Assembly (NCBI GenBank): GCA_035499415.1
Contig: DATJYV010000062.1
Coordinates: 1 to 13,974, forward strand
Source of the DNA: DATJYV01 sp035499415
GTDB lineage: Bacteria > Bacteroidota > Ignavibacteria > UBA10030
DNA: 13,974 nucleotides
Direction of reading: 5' to 3'
Shown here: positions 13,859 through 13,974 of the stretch, piece after piece
Layout of the letters: each line of letters begins with the position of its first letter
Numbering within the stretch: position 1 is the first letter of the stretch
Notes under the pieces: model-generated
Told to the model about the DNA's origin: nothing
Seen by the model: the letters and a program-made list of their open reading frames with translations, nothing else
Database searches by the model: none
Made by a program: the position numbers and the translations under genes

Positions 13859-13974
13859 ATGCGACTTTCCCGCGCCTTTATCCCCACACAAAAGGAGACA
13901 CCTGCAGAGGCGACGATCCCAAGCCATCAGTTGATGATTCGTGCCGGCCTCATGCGACAGCTCACCGCAGGCGT
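13859..13974 (+). CDS. proS: Proline--tRNA ligase, N-terminal fragment (3' end outside window)
   Basis: The first 38 codons of ProS are present; the frame runs off the window end. The enzyme charges tRNA-Pro with proline in the cytoplasm. The N-terminus reads MRLSRAFIPTQKETPAEA, then IPSHQLMIRAGLMRQL. This matches the strongly conserved opening of bacterial ProS, M-R-x-S-x-x-F-I-P-T-x-K-E-x-P-x-x-A followed by S-H-x-L-M-x-R-A-G-x-x-R-x-L. The start is supported by this match; the ribosome binding site is weak (AAAAGAG, about 12 bases upstream). The editing domain and class II catalytic motifs lie beyond the window, so the bacterial or eukaryote-like architecture cannot be confirmed directly, although this N-terminus is of the bacterial form. 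Confidence 0.9.
   Translation, partial: MRLSRAFIPTQKETPAEATIPSHQLMIRAGLMRQLTAG

Overview
The window is a GC-rich (roughly mid-to-high 50s % GC by eye), gene-dense bacterial chromosome segment with housekeeping genes, many GTG starts and 4-base stop/start overlaps. I see no phage, IS, CRISPR or plasmid genes. The source is probably an uncultured or little-studied bacterium. A short protein starting MGQQQLILVLLG resembles small membrane-anchored proteins I associate with the Bacteroidota/Ignavibacteria (FCB) side of the tree, but that placement is recollection and tentative.

Layout. (1) Bases 1-4888, plus strand: the 3' end of truA, then a tight tryptophan run trpD - CBS/CorC-like gene - trpC - trpF - trpB. 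Only trpD has a strong ribosome binding site; the genes after it are joined by gaps of 2-3 bases or by GTGA/ATGA overlaps, so they are probably translated by coupling. trpA, trpE and trpG are absent, and the run ends 19 bases before a convergent gene. (2) Bases 4908-8652, minus strand: a surface-polysaccharide group in the transcription order gmd (GDP-mannose 4,6-dehydratase), a Wzx-like flippase, and a GT4 glycosyltransferase. Gmd makes the activated 4-keto-6-deoxymannose intermediate, the glycosyltransferase adds a sugar to a lipid-linked chain, and the flippase moves that chain across the inner membrane. (3) Bases 8754-12670, plus strand: a second GT4 glycosyltransferase, nadD and glgB, contiguous or overlapping. 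The 101-base gap between gmd and this glycosyltransferase is AT-rich and contains near-symmetric promoter-like elements facing each way. (4) Bases 12671-13974: a 346-base intergenic stretch with small hairpins and a direct repeat, a 128-residue pilin-like single-pass protein with its own ribosome binding site, a tRNA-Arg(CCU) gene with a good promoter, and the first 38 codons of proS.

Most of the window is ordinary metabolism. The parts most worth a second look are the pilin-like protein with an almost absent leader peptide, the CBS/CorC gene inside a trp run that lacks trpA, and the small structured elements around the pilin-like gene and before proS.
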